A stretch of 12,441 bases of DNA from NCBI GenBank assembly GCA_905215765.1, contig CAJMRP010000060.1, positions 1 to 12,441 of the forward strand, given 5' to 3'. The position numbers were made by a program, and so were the translations under genes. The notes beneath the pieces were generated by a model, which worked only from the letters and a program-made list of their open reading frames with translations, ran no database searches and was not told the origin of the DNA. Of this stretch, positions 5,940-12,441 are shown piece by piece; positions within the stretch are counted from its first letter, which is position 1; each line of letters opens with the position of its first letter. This DNA comes from an uncultured bacterium (GTDB taxonomy: Bacteria > Actinomycetota > Coriobacteriia > Coriobacteriales > Coriobacteriaceae).

Positions 5940-7334
5940 ATGGACTACCGCAAATCAGCCCAAGAGGTGCTCGACAACATCGGTGGCGCCGACAACGTTG
6001 TTTCGGCCGCACACTGCGCCACGCGTCTGCGTCTGGTGATTGCCGACAACGCGAAGGTCGACAAGGAGGCCCTCGAGAATATCGACGGCGCCAAGGGCGT
6101 CTTTGAGGCCCAGGGCCAGCTCCAGATTATTTTTGGCACCGGCACCGTCAACAAGGTCTATGAAGAGTTCATTGCGCTCAGCGGCGTCGAGGCTGCCACC
6201 AAGGCCGAGGTCAAGGAGGCCGCGGCACAGCAGCAGAACATCTTTATGCGTGCCATTAAGGTGCTCGGCGACGTCTTTGTCCCCATCATCCCCGCTATCG
6301 TGGCTTCGGGTCTGCTGCTGGGCATTATGAGCGCCCTCAACTTTATGGCCTCCAACGGCTTTATCGCGCTCGACACTAATAACTTTATTTACAAGATTGC
6401 CGACCTGGTCTCGGGCACGTCCTTTGGCATTCTGCAGATCCTGATCGGCTACTCCGCCGCCAAGGCCTTTGGCGCCAACCCGTATCTGGGTGCCGTCGTC
6501 GGCGGTGCGTTCATTAACTCCTCGCTGCAGAGCGCCTACACGGTTGCCTCCGAGGGCGTGCAGACCATGGTTACCGTCATTCCCGGTGTGTACAGCTTTG
6601 AGTGGGTCGGCTATCAGGGCCATGTGATCCCCATCGTTATCGCCTGTGCCATTCTGGCCTTCCTCGAGAAACGCCTGCACAAGATCGTTCCCGAGATGTT
6701 CGACCTCTTTGTGACTCCGCTCGTCTCCGTGTTCGTGACCGTGCTCGTGACGCTCGTCGCCGTCGGCCCCATCTTTGTCTGGGCCGAGAACGCCATCCTC
6801 GGTCTGATCCAGGCCCTGCTGACCCTGCCCTTCGGCATCGGTTCCTTTATCGTCGGCCTGTTCTATGCCCCCACGGTCGTTACCGGTATCCACCAGATGT
6901 ACACCGCCATCGACCTGGGCCAGCTTGCCCAGTACGGCGTGACCTACTGGCTGCCCATCGCCAGTGCTGCCAACATCGCCCAGGGTGGCGCCGCACTCGC
7001 CGTTGCCTTTAAGACCCGCGATGCCAAGATCAAGGGTCTGGCGCTTCCTTCGGCCCTGTCCGCCTTCATGGGCATTACCGAGCCTGCCATCTTTGGCGTG
7101 AACCTGCGCTTCTTTAAGCCCTTCATCGCCGGCTGCATCGGCGGAGGTTGCGGTGCCTTGGTCTGCGCACTCACTTCGCTGGCTGCCTCCGGCACGGGCG
7201 TTACCGGTATCTTCGGTATTCTGCTGTGCCTGGCCCAGCCCGTGCAGTACGCGATCATGTTTGCGGTCGCCGCGGTCGTGTCCTTTGCCGTCTCGTTTGT
7301 CCTGTACAAGGACGAGCCCAAGGCTTCCGAGTAG
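5940..7334 (+). CDS. scrA: PTS sucrose-type permease, IIBC component
   Basis: A 464-residue membrane protein from ATG 5940, which GGAGG (5923-5927) and a second AAGGG precede; an upstream in-frame ATG at 5907 has no such site. Residues 1-80 are the IIB domain, with the phosphorylated cysteine in SAAHCATRLRL (Cys26). A linker leads to the IIC domain at about 100-455, with many membrane segments and the GITEPAIFGV signature at 378-387. The glucose/sucrose superfamily IIBC layout plus the neighbouring GH32 gene point to sucrose, imported and phosphorylated to sucrose-6-phosphate. A IIA domain is absent, so phosphate must come from a IIA encoded elsewhere, as is usual for ScrA types. Expression is probably repressed by ScrR through the upstream operators. 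Trehalose-type permeases are close relatives; the neighbour decides the call. Confidence 0.88.
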   Translation: MDYRKSAQEVLDNIGGADNVVSAAHCATRLRLVIADNAKVDKEALENIDGAKGVFEAQGQLQIIFGTGTVNKVYEEFIALSGVEAATKAEVKEAAAQQQNIFMRAIKVLGDVFVPIIPAIVASGLLLGIMSALNFMASNGFIALDTNNFIYKIADLVSGTSFGILQILIGYSAAKAFGANPYLGAVVGGAFINSSLQSAYTVASEGVQTMVTVIPGVYSFEWVGYQGHVIPIVIACAILAFLEKRLHKIVPEMFDLFVTPLVSVFVTVLVTLVAVGPIFVWAENAILGLIQALLTLPFGIGSFIVGLFYAPTVVTGIHQMYTAIDLGQLAQYGVTYWLPIASAANIAQGGAALAVAFKTRDAKIKGLALPSALSAFMGITEPAIFGVNLRFFKPFIAGCIGGGCGALVCALTSLAASGTGVTGIFGILLCLAQPVQYAIMFAVAAVVSFAVSFVLYKDEPKASE

Positions 7335-7354
7335 GCCTAAGAGCTTTTGATTAA

Positions 7355-7391
7355 GGGAATGCCCGCGGGCTGTATGCTCGCGGGTGTTCCC
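7355..7391 (+). other. Stable hairpin in the scrA-scrB gap
   Basis: Arms 7355-7367 (GGGAATGCCCGCG) and 7379-7391 (CGCGGGTGTTCCC) pair over 13 positions, two of them G-T, around an 11-base loop. No T-run follows, so transcription should pass into scrB. Such hairpins can protect the 3' end of the upstream message or mark a processing site. Confidence 0.6.
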
Positions 7392-7447
7392 TGCATCTGG
7401 CGCCGATCTCTGGTGCCTTGTAACTTTCGATCCGTTAGGACTTTGAT

Positions 7448-8986
7448 ATGTCTAATGCACTTGGTCGCGATCTTGCAAAGCTGGTTGCCGCTGTTGACGC
7501 CGCCGCCACTGAGTGCGGTCATGGCGCGTATGGCCAGCGCTTCCATATTATGCCGCCGGCGGGTTGGCTCAATGACCCCAACGGTCTCTGCCAGGTGGGT
7601 GGCGTGTTTCACGCGTACTTCCAGTATGCCCCGTTTGATGTGAACGGCGGCGTTAAGGCCTGGGGTCATGCGACGAGCCGCGACCTTATGACGTGGGACT
7701 ACGTTGGCGCTCCGCTGCTGCCCGACGAGCCGTTCGATTGCCACGGCGTGTATTCGGGCTCCGCGCTTGCCGAGGACGGCCGCATTCGCGTACTGTACAC
7801 AGGCAACGTTAAACTCTCCGATGCAGACGGCACGTACGACTACGTCAATACCGGCCGCCGCGCCGATACTGTTTATGTCGAGAGCGTTGATGGCCTTGCC
7901 GGTCGGGAGTTCAGCCAAAAGCGCGTGGTGCTGGCGTCCGAGGATTATCCCGAGGATTTGACCTGCCACGTGCGTGACCCCAAGGTGTGGCGTGACGCGG
8001 ACGGGCGTTATCACATGGTGCTGGGCGCGCGTCGTCGCGTGGACGGTCCGCATGTCGATAGTCGATTTTGCGCCATGCACGGCGAGGGCGCCGGGCGCGA
8101 TGTGGGCGAGATCCTGGTGTATGGCTCGCCCGATATGCTGAGCTGGGAGCTCGAGAGCCGTGTGTCTACGTCCGAGCGCTTTGGCTTTATGTGGGAGTGC
8201 CCCGGCTATATCGAGCTCGATGCGAATGGTGATACCGCTGCATTTTTGTCGTTCTCGCCCCAGGGCCTTGAGGGCGGCCGTTGGGACCGCGGCAACGTAT
8301 ACGCTGCTGGCTACATGCCTGTAACGGGCGACATTACCGGTGGTGACGGTACCTATGAGCTGGGTGAGTTCCGCCTGTGGGACGCCGGTTTTGACTTCTA
8401 TGCGCCGCAGGAGTTCACGGCCGAGGACGGTCGTCACATTCTGATCGGCTGGATGGGCATGCCCGATGAGCCGACCTATGGCAACGCACCCACCGTGGTG
8501 TGCGGCTGGCAGCACTGCATGACGGTGCCGCGCGAGCTTACGGTCGGTGACGGCGGCGTGGTACTGCAGCAGCCGGCGCGTGAGATCGAGCGCCATTATG
8601 CCTCGGTGCGTGTGGGGGAGGGCTCGTTGGAGGTAGCCGGCGATACCTGCTTTGACGTTGTTGCCGACGGTGTCGACGGCGCGTTTACCGCGTCCGTTGA
8701 TGGCGAGCTGAAGCTGTCGTTTGCGCCCGCCGAGGGCGAGCTGCCCTCGCGTTTTGAGATGCGATTTACCGATGAGGGTCGCGCTTCTGCCGGCTGCGGT
8801 CGTACCGTGCGCTGGGAGCCCGTCGACGAGGTTCGTAGCGTGCGCATTGTTGGCGATGTCTCGTCGGTCGAGGTGTTTGTGAACGATGGTGCGCTCGTGT
8901 TTTCGACGCGCATCTATCCCGAGGCCTATGGCGTGACCGTTGACGCTCCGGGCGCGAACGTGACCTATCACGCGCTCAACATCTAG
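7448..8986 (+). CDS. scrB: Sucrose-6-phosphate hydrolase (GH32)
   Basis: A 512-residue cytoplasmic enzyme that splits sucrose-6-phosphate into glucose-6-phosphate and fructose. The three GH32 catalytic motifs are present: WLNDPNG at 40-46 with nucleophile Asp43, RDP at 176-178 (transition-state stabilising Asp177), and ECPGYI with acid/base Glu250. WMGMPDEP near 335 is also typical. Residues from about 380 on form the C-terminal beta-sandwich, with VSSVEVFVNDG near the end. There is no signal peptide, which fits an intracellular substrate delivered by ScrA. Length is a little above the usual 470-500, owing to an extra N-terminal helix of about 25 residues. ATG 7448 has AGGA seven bases upstream. 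The gene lies 113 bases after scrA and ends at a strong terminator. Fructan or inulin hydrolases share the fold, but context favours ScrB. Confidence 0.92.
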   Translation: MSNALGRDLAKLVAAVDAAATECGHGAYGQRFHIMPPAGWLNDPNGLCQVGGVFHAYFQYAPFDVNGGVKAWGHATSRDLMTWDYVGAPLLPDEPFDCHGVYSGSALAEDGRIRVLYTGNVKLSDADGTYDYVNTGRRADTVYVESVDGLAGREFSQKRVVLASEDYPEDLTCHVRDPKVWRDADGRYHMVLGARRRVDGPHVDSRFCAMHGEGAGRDVGEILVYGSPDMLSWELESRVSTSERFGFMWECPGYIELDANGDTAAFLSFSPQGLEGGRWDRGNVYAAGYMPVTGDITGGDGTYELGEFRLWDAGFDFYAPQEFTAEDGRHILIGWMGMPDEPTYGNAPTVVCGWQHCMTVPRELTVGDGGVVLQQPAREIERHYASVRVGEGSLEVAGDTCFDVVADGVDGAFTASVDGELKLSFAPAEGELPSRFEMRFTDEGRASAGCGRTVRWEPVDEVRSVRIVGDVSSVEVFVNDGALVFSTRIYPEAYGVTVDAPGANVTYHALNI

Positions 8987-9024
8987 GCGATTCGTCGCAT
9001 ATCGGCGCTATACTGCAGCCGTTG

Positions 9025-9060
9025 CCCACGATGCGGGAAACATCCGCATCGTGGGTTTTT
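9025..9060 (+). terminator. Rho-independent terminator after scrB
   Basis: A perfect 12-bp stem, CCCACGATGCGG (9025-9036) with CCGCATCGTGGG (9044-9055), a seven-base loop, then TTTTT. It closes the scr operon only 22 bases before the next chosen start. Confidence 0.92.
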
Positions 9061-9082
9061 GCTTATGAAGGGACGGTGCCGC

Positions 9083-10075
9083 GTGGACGTGCAACAGCTA
9101 GAAGAGGCTTGGGCTGCAAGGGCCGGCGCGCGTGAGGCGCGTCTTGTTGCGGCCCTGCATGTGCTGGCGGCGCTGTCTTTGTTGGGGATTGTGCGTCCCG
9201 GCGATCGTCTGGTTGCCTTTGCGGACGACTTTGCCGATGCGTTTGCGCGCGGCTTTGATGGCTGCGACGTGGCTATGGTGGGGGAGCCGTCGGTTGCGGC
9301 GTTTGCTGCTGCGTCCGATGGCTTTGATGCTTCGTTTGATGCCGAGGGGCCTCACCTGTGGTGGTTCGTCAACTCCATCGGCGGGTTTGGTCTGCGTGTG
9401 CCCGATCTGCGCGCTCTGGGCCGCGCTGCTCGTGAGGCCCATGCGCTGTTTGTGGTGGATAACACGGTGGCGTCGGCTTTTGGCTGCGATCCGCTGCGTT
9501 TGGGTGCCGTGCTGTCGCTCGAGGCGCTCGACCGCGTGTGCGCCGGCAAGGCTCCGCGCAAGTTGGTTGCCGTATCGGTCGCGCGCTCGCAGCTCAAGCG
9601 CCATCGTGTGGATGCTGCTGCCGAGTGCGCGCATGCCCTGCTTGAGGGCTGTGGCTTGGCCAAGCTTGATATGCCTGCTGACGAGGCCGGTGTGCTGGAG
9701 CGCGGGCTGGACTCGCTCGATGTCCGCATGCAGGCGCATTTCGATCGCGCCCGTGCGCTGGCCGAGTATCTGGCCGCCAACGAGATGGTGCGCAACGTAC
9801 GCTATCCCGGGCTGAGCTCGCATCCCGACCATGCTGTTGCAACGGGAATCCTCGAGCACGGCTTTGGCCCGGCAGTTGAATTTGATCTTATCGAGCGTAG
9901 TGCGGGCGAGCTGTTCGATGCTTTGTCCGGGGAGTTTCGCACATCGCCCGCCGGCGGCGCAACGACGCGCCTTTCGGCTCCACGCGGCAAGCAGGGGAGC
10001 ACCGTCCGCCTCTTCGCCGGCACCGACGACCCCTTGATCGTGGCCGCCACCCTAGATAACGCCCTCCGCAACTAG
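9083..10075 (+). CDS. Degenerate Cys/Met-metabolism PLP-fold protein
   Basis: A 330-residue protein from GTG 9083, which AGGGA precedes by nine bases; ATG 9065 has no ribosome binding site and lies just behind the terminator. The fold is that of cystathionine gamma-synthase/lyase relatives: FVVDNTVASAFGCDPLRLGA with the cofactor-contacting Asp126, and a C-terminal half with VRNVRYPGLSSHPDHA, a GFG-x-x-V-E-F strand, a proline-glycine loop and STVRLFAGTDDP. Two things are missing. The N-terminal Tyr-x-Arg...Asn-Pro-Thr segment, which binds cofactor phosphate across the dimer, is absent, since the family is usually 380-400 residues. The S-x-T-K Schiff-base lysine expected about 20 residues after the VVDNT motif is replaced by LSLEALDRVCAG. 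Lysines 156 and 160 nearby could only substitute if the loop were rearranged. It is probably catalytically changed or inactive, perhaps a regulatory or structural paralogue. Confidence 0.7.
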   Translation: MDVQQLEEAWAARAGAREARLVAALHVLAALSLLGIVRPGDRLVAFADDFADAFARGFDGCDVAMVGEPSVAAFAAASDGFDASFDAEGPHLWWFVNSIGGFGLRVPDLRALGRAAREAHALFVVDNTVASAFGCDPLRLGAVLSLEALDRVCAGKAPRKLVAVSVARSQLKRHRVDAAAECAHALLEGCGLAKLDMPADEAGVLERGLDSLDVRMQAHFDRARALAEYLAANEMVRNVRYPGLSSHPDHAVATGILEHGFGPAVEFDLIERSAGELFDALSGEFRTSPAGGATTRLSAPRGKQGSTVRLFAGTDDPLIVAATLDNALRN

Positions 10076-10093
10076 CTAAATCATCCTCGACTT

Positions 10094-10168
10094 CATAAGT
10101 TGCGGTGAAATATGGATTGATTTACGGCTTTAACCGCATAAACAGTCCCTATTTCACCGCAACTTATG
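10094..10168. repeat. Long palindrome between convergent genes (REP/MITE-like)
   Basis: Arms 10094-10112 (CATAAGTTGCGGTGAAATA) and 10150-10168 match perfectly over 19 bp. Pairing goes on inward with one mismatch (TGGA against TCCC) and outward after a two-base bulge (CTT/AAG). The 37-base middle holds a smaller imperfect TTTA-CGG/CCG-TAAA hairpin. No T-run follows on either strand. It may be a bidirectional terminator for the genes ending at 10075 and 10209, a REP-like or miniature inverted-repeat element, or both. I have an impression of similar sequence in other Collinsella intergenic regions but cannot confirm it. Confidence 0.75.
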
Positions 10169-10208
10169 AGAAGGGGTTGTGTGGCTATAAAGCCCCGTCC
10201 CAAATTAG

Positions 10209-10553
10209 CTACTCTTTGATGCTGGCGATGAGGGCGTCGGCTTTTGTGGCGATGATGTTGTTGATGTCGGCCTGGAGGGTTTCGTAGACTTCGATGGCTC
10301 GCTCGCCGGCGGGGGTGAGCGTGGATCCGCGGGCGCCGTCGCGCTCGATGAGCTTGCAGCCCAGCTGGCCTTCGGCCTCGTTTACAATGCGCCAGGCCTT
10401 GGAATACGCCATGCCCATGCTCTTGGCGGCGCGGTTGAGCGAGTGCTCGCGGGCAATACCCTGCAGCAGTAAGACGCAGCCGTGGCCGAACACGCCCGGC
10501 AGATCTTTGTCGCACGCTTGAATGACCAACTTTGCCGTCGTCTTGTACTCCAT
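10209..10553 (-). CDS. ModE N-terminal-type HTH regulator
   Basis: A 114-residue DNA-binding protein that matches the N-terminal domain of ModE. Residues 28-61 (LLLQGIAREHSLNRAAKSMG followed by MAYSKAWRIVNEAE) are the winged helix-turn-helix, and KLIERDGARGSTLTPAGE at 67-84 is the wing. A helix after it (VYETLQADI) would dimerise. The molybdate-binding domains of full ModE are absent, so what it senses, if anything, is unknown; such short forms often sit near molybdate or metal genes, but none is in this window. I chose the ATG at 10553; the GTG at 10562 lies only two bases from GGGGAG, and the ATG is 11 bases from it, with a second GGAG three bases away. The gene is divergent from guaB and converges on the gene ending at 10075. 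It is probably a single-gene unit. Confidence 0.8.
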   Translation of the reverse strand: MEYKTTAKLVIQACDKDLPGVFGHGCVLLLQGIAREHSLNRAAKSMGMAYSKAWRIVNEAEGQLGCKLIERDGARGSTLTPAGERAIEVYETLQADINNIIATKADALIASIKE

Positions 10554-10638
10554 GTGCTCCACGTCTCCCCGCTAAAGTGTTTGCTGGGCAAACGCAAAGC
10601 CTGCGTCAAACCCTCGTGTGCTCTTCTTAAATCATGCA

Positions 10639-10667
10639 TTGTAGCAGTCAAAGTGCGTTAAGATACT
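10639..10667 (+). promoter_or_regulatory. Promoter of guaB
   Basis: TTGTAG (10639-10644) and GATACT (10662-10667) lie exactly 17 bases apart and about 80 bases before the guaB start. Each matches the consensus in four of six positions. The leader in between holds a short palindrome (GCCCAAGGTTGGGC, 10683-10696) of unknown meaning; I see no known riboswitch. Confidence 0.55.
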
Positions 10668-10746
10668 TCCCCAGTATTGGGCGCCCAAGGTTGGGCTGGG
10701 TCCTACGAGGCCTGCAGCCGACCGGTCGCATGGAAAAAGGAGAAAC

Positions 10747-12258
10747 ATGGCTACGTTCTTTCCCGGTGAGTCCCACACGTTTTCGGAGTATCTGCTGGTC
10801 CCTGGTTACTCGTCCTCGCAGTGCATCCCCAACAACGTCTCTCTTAAAACGCCGCTAACCCGCTTTAAGCGCGGTGAGAAGCCGGCAATCACCTTGAACA
10901 TCCCCATGGTTTCCGCCATCATGCAGTCCGTCTCGGGCGTCGACATGGGTGTCGCGCTCGCTACCGAGGGCGGCCTGTCCTTCATTTACGGTTCCCAGAG
11001 CGCCGAGTCCGAGGCCGCCATGGTCAAGGCCGTCAAGGATCACAAGGCTGGTTTCGTTCAGTCCGATTCCACGCTGACCCCTGACATGACCATGGAGCAG
11101 GTCATCGAGCTCAAGGAGAAGACCGGCCACTCCACCATGCCGGTCACCGACGACGGTACTCCCAAGGGTAAGCTCCTGGGCATCGTCACCAGCCGTGACT
11201 ATCGCCCCAGCCGCGATGACCACCAGACGAAGGTCTCCGAGTTCATGACCCCGCGTGAGCAGCTCATCGTGGGCGACAAGAACATCAGCCTTAAGGTTGC
11301 CAACGACGTCATCTGGGACAATAAGCTCAACGCCCTGCCCATCGTCGACGACTACGATCACCTCATGGGCATCGTCTTCCGCAAGGACTACGACAGCCAC
11401 AAGACCAACCCCAACGAGCTGCTCGACGGCGACAAGCGCTACATGGTCGGTGCCGGTATCAACACCCGCGACTATGCCGAGCGCGTGCCGCTGCTCATCG
11501 AGGCCGGTGCCGACGTTCTGTGCATCGACTCTTCCGAGGGCTTCAGCGAGTGGCAGAAGCGCACCATCGAGTGGATCCGCGCCAACTACGGCGAGGACGT
11601 CAAGGTCGGTGCCGGCAACGTCGTCGACGCCGAGGGCTTCCGCTTCCTGGCCGACTGCGGTGCCGACTTCATCAAGGTCGGTATCGGCGGCGGCTCCATC
11701 TGCATCACCCGTGAGACCAAGGGCATCGGCCGTGGCCAGGCCACCGCGCTGATCGACGTCTGCCGCGCTCGCGACGAGTACTACGAGGAGACCGGCGTCT
11801 ACGTGCCCGTGTGCTCCGATGGCGGCATCGTCTACGATTACCACATGACGCTCGCCCTTGCCATGGGTGCAGACTTTATGATGCTGGGTCGTTACTTCGC
11901 CCGCTTTGACGAGAGCCCGACCGAGCGCGTCAACGTGAACGGTCAGTACATGAAGGAGTACTGGGGCGAGGGTTCTGCGCGTGCTCGCAACTGGCAGCGC
12001 TACGACCTGGGCGGCGCCGCGAAGCTTAGCTTCGTCGAGGGCGTCGACTCCTACGTTCCCTACGCCGGTTCCCTCAAGGACGGCGTGGGCGGCACGCTCT
12101 ATAAGGTCAAGTCCACGATGTGCAACTGCGGTGCCCTCTCGATCCCCGAGCTCCAGGAAAAGGCACGCCTGACCCTGGTGAGCTCGACCTCAATCGTCGA
12201 AGGCGGCGCCCACGACGTAGTCGTGAAGGATTCTCAGCAGTCCGTATCTTATCGATAA
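10747..12258 (+). CDS. guaB: Inosine-5'-monophosphate dehydrogenase, T. foetus-like subtype
   Basis: A 503-residue cytoplasmic enzyme that oxidises IMP to XMP with NAD, the committed step of GMP synthesis. ATG 10747 follows GGAGA at a normal spacing. Visible motifs are NIPMVSAIMQSVSG near 51-64, two CBS domains at about 100-220 (MPVTDDGTPKGKLLG, LPIVDDYDHLMGIVF), GAGINTRD at about 237-244, the catalytic loop GIGGGSICITRE with nucleophile Cys319, SDGGIVYDYHMTLALAMGAD, the flap motif RNWQRYD with catalytic Arg418 and Tyr419, and a C-terminal end of VEGGAHDVVVKD. Length and residue numbers equal those I recall for the Tritrichomonas foetus enzyme, whose loop has the same GGG-S-I-C-I-T-R-E sequence rather than the usual bacterial GPGSICTTR. 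Its own promoter and a terminator suggest a single-gene unit. Confidence 0.95.
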   Translation: MATFFPGESHTFSEYLLVPGYSSSQCIPNNVSLKTPLTRFKRGEKPAITLNIPMVSAIMQSVSGVDMGVALATEGGLSFIYGSQSAESEAAMVKAVKDHKAGFVQSDSTLTPDMTMEQVIELKEKTGHSTMPVTDDGTPKGKLLGIVTSRDYRPSRDDHQTKVSEFMTPREQLIVGDKNISLKVANDVIWDNKLNALPIVDDYDHLMGIVFRKDYDSHKTNPNELLDGDKRYMVGAGINTRDYAERVPLLIEAGADVLCIDSSEGFSEWQKRTIEWIRANYGEDVKVGAGNVVDAEGFRFLADCGADFIKVGIGGGSICITRETKGIGRGQATALIDVCRARDEYYEETGVYVPVCSDGGIVYDYHMTLALAMGADFMMLGRYFARFDESPTERVNVNGQYMKEYWGEGSARARNWQRYDLGGAAKLSFVEGVDSYVPYAGSLKDGVGGTLYKVKSTMCNCGALSIPELQEKARLTLVSSTSIVEGGAHDVVVKDSQQSVSYR

Positions 12259-12306
12259 GGTAAGAGCCTCACATAAAGGTTGAGTTTCAACCACGTTATT
12301 TAGATA

Positions 12307-12345
12307 AAGCGAGATGCCTGCAAGTCGCAGGCATCTCGCTTGTCG
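12307..12345 (+). terminator. Terminator after guaB
   Basis: A perfect 15-bp stem (12307-12321 with 12327-12341), a five-base loop AAGTC, and a weak T-rich tail (TTGTCGTATTT). A smaller GGTTGA/TCAACC hairpin at 12278-12292 precedes it. Confidence 0.85.
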
Positions 12346-12352
12346 TATTTGC

Positions 12353-12441
12353 TATCATCATGCGAGTTAACGATGTGGCGGGGCGTTCTTACCTTTGCTC
12401 GCTGCAAGTTCCGCACGAGCCGAAGAGCACTTAATGTGCTC
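12353..12441 (+). other. Start of a downstream transcription unit, possibly structured leader
   Basis: TATCAT (12353-12358) could be a -10 element. The remaining bases have no start codon with a ribosome binding site. GAGCAC (12425-12430) pairs with GTGCTC (12436-12441) at the very edge, and GC-rich segments before it look RNA-like, so this may be an RNA gene or leader cut by the window end. I cannot name it. Confidence 0.3.

Noticed and set aside
5955..6893. 312-codon minus-strand frame opposite scrA
   Set aside because: Low-complexity Gly/Asp/His composition is typical of a complementary frame; the plus strand is a clear IIBC permease.
7337..8971. 544-codon minus-strand frame opposite scrB
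   Set aside because: Shadow of a high-GC gene; the plus strand carries all GH32 catalytic motifs.
10855..11844. 329-codon minus-strand frame opposite guaB
   Set aside because: Complement of a well-supported IMP dehydrogenase; composition is dominated by Val, Asp and Leu without any motif.

Overview
The window looks like chromosome of a high-GC, anaerobic gut actinobacterium of the Coriobacteriia, most like Collinsella. This is inference from codon and base composition, LPXTG surface anchoring, a PTS-type sucrose operon and the kind of guaB present; no rRNA marker is in the window. All genes are on the + strand except two small ones (307-648 and 10209-10553).

Layout. (1) 1-119: the last 38 codons of a dTDP-glucose 4,6-dehydratase (rfbB). 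(2) About 120-3240: an AT-richer accessory island (24 G/C in the 60 bases from 841, against 40 in the 60 bases from 11641). It holds a small minus-strand gene of unknown function, a closely spaced pair of unrecognised genes (a 300-residue soluble protein and a 176-residue four-helix membrane protein), and a complete type III toxin-antitoxin locus: two 50-nt RNA repeats that can each fold as an H-type pseudoknot, a terminator, and a TenpN/CptN-type endoribonuclease toxin. (3) 3557-4648: a sortase-anchored (LPKTG) surface protein with its own signal peptide. (4) 4776-8986: a sucrose module, with a LacI-family repressor (scrR), a sucrose-type PTS IIBC permease (scrA) and a GH32 sucrose-6-phosphate hydrolase (scrB). 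Two identical 15-bp operators lie in front of scrA and a strong terminator follows scrB. (5) 9083-10075: a short, degenerate homologue of Cys/Met-metabolism PLP enzymes that seems to have lost the catalytic lysine. (6) 10094-10168: a long near-perfect palindrome between convergent genes. (7) 10209-10553 (minus): a ModE-type HTH protein without a molybdate-binding domain. (8) 10747-12258: IMP dehydrogenase of the unusual subtype known from the protist Tritrichomonas foetus, followed by a terminator and the start of a new transcription unit.

How the genes work together. ScrA takes up sucrose as sucrose-6-phosphate, ScrB splits it into glucose-6-phosphate and fructose, and ScrR probably represses scrAB through the twin operators. 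In the island, the antitoxin RNA would hold the toxin inactive, with the terminator between them setting the RNA:protein ratio. Type III systems are known to abort phage infection, so the adjacent soluble/membrane gene pair is the best candidate here for an undescribed, possibly defence-related system. That link rests only on position and architecture.
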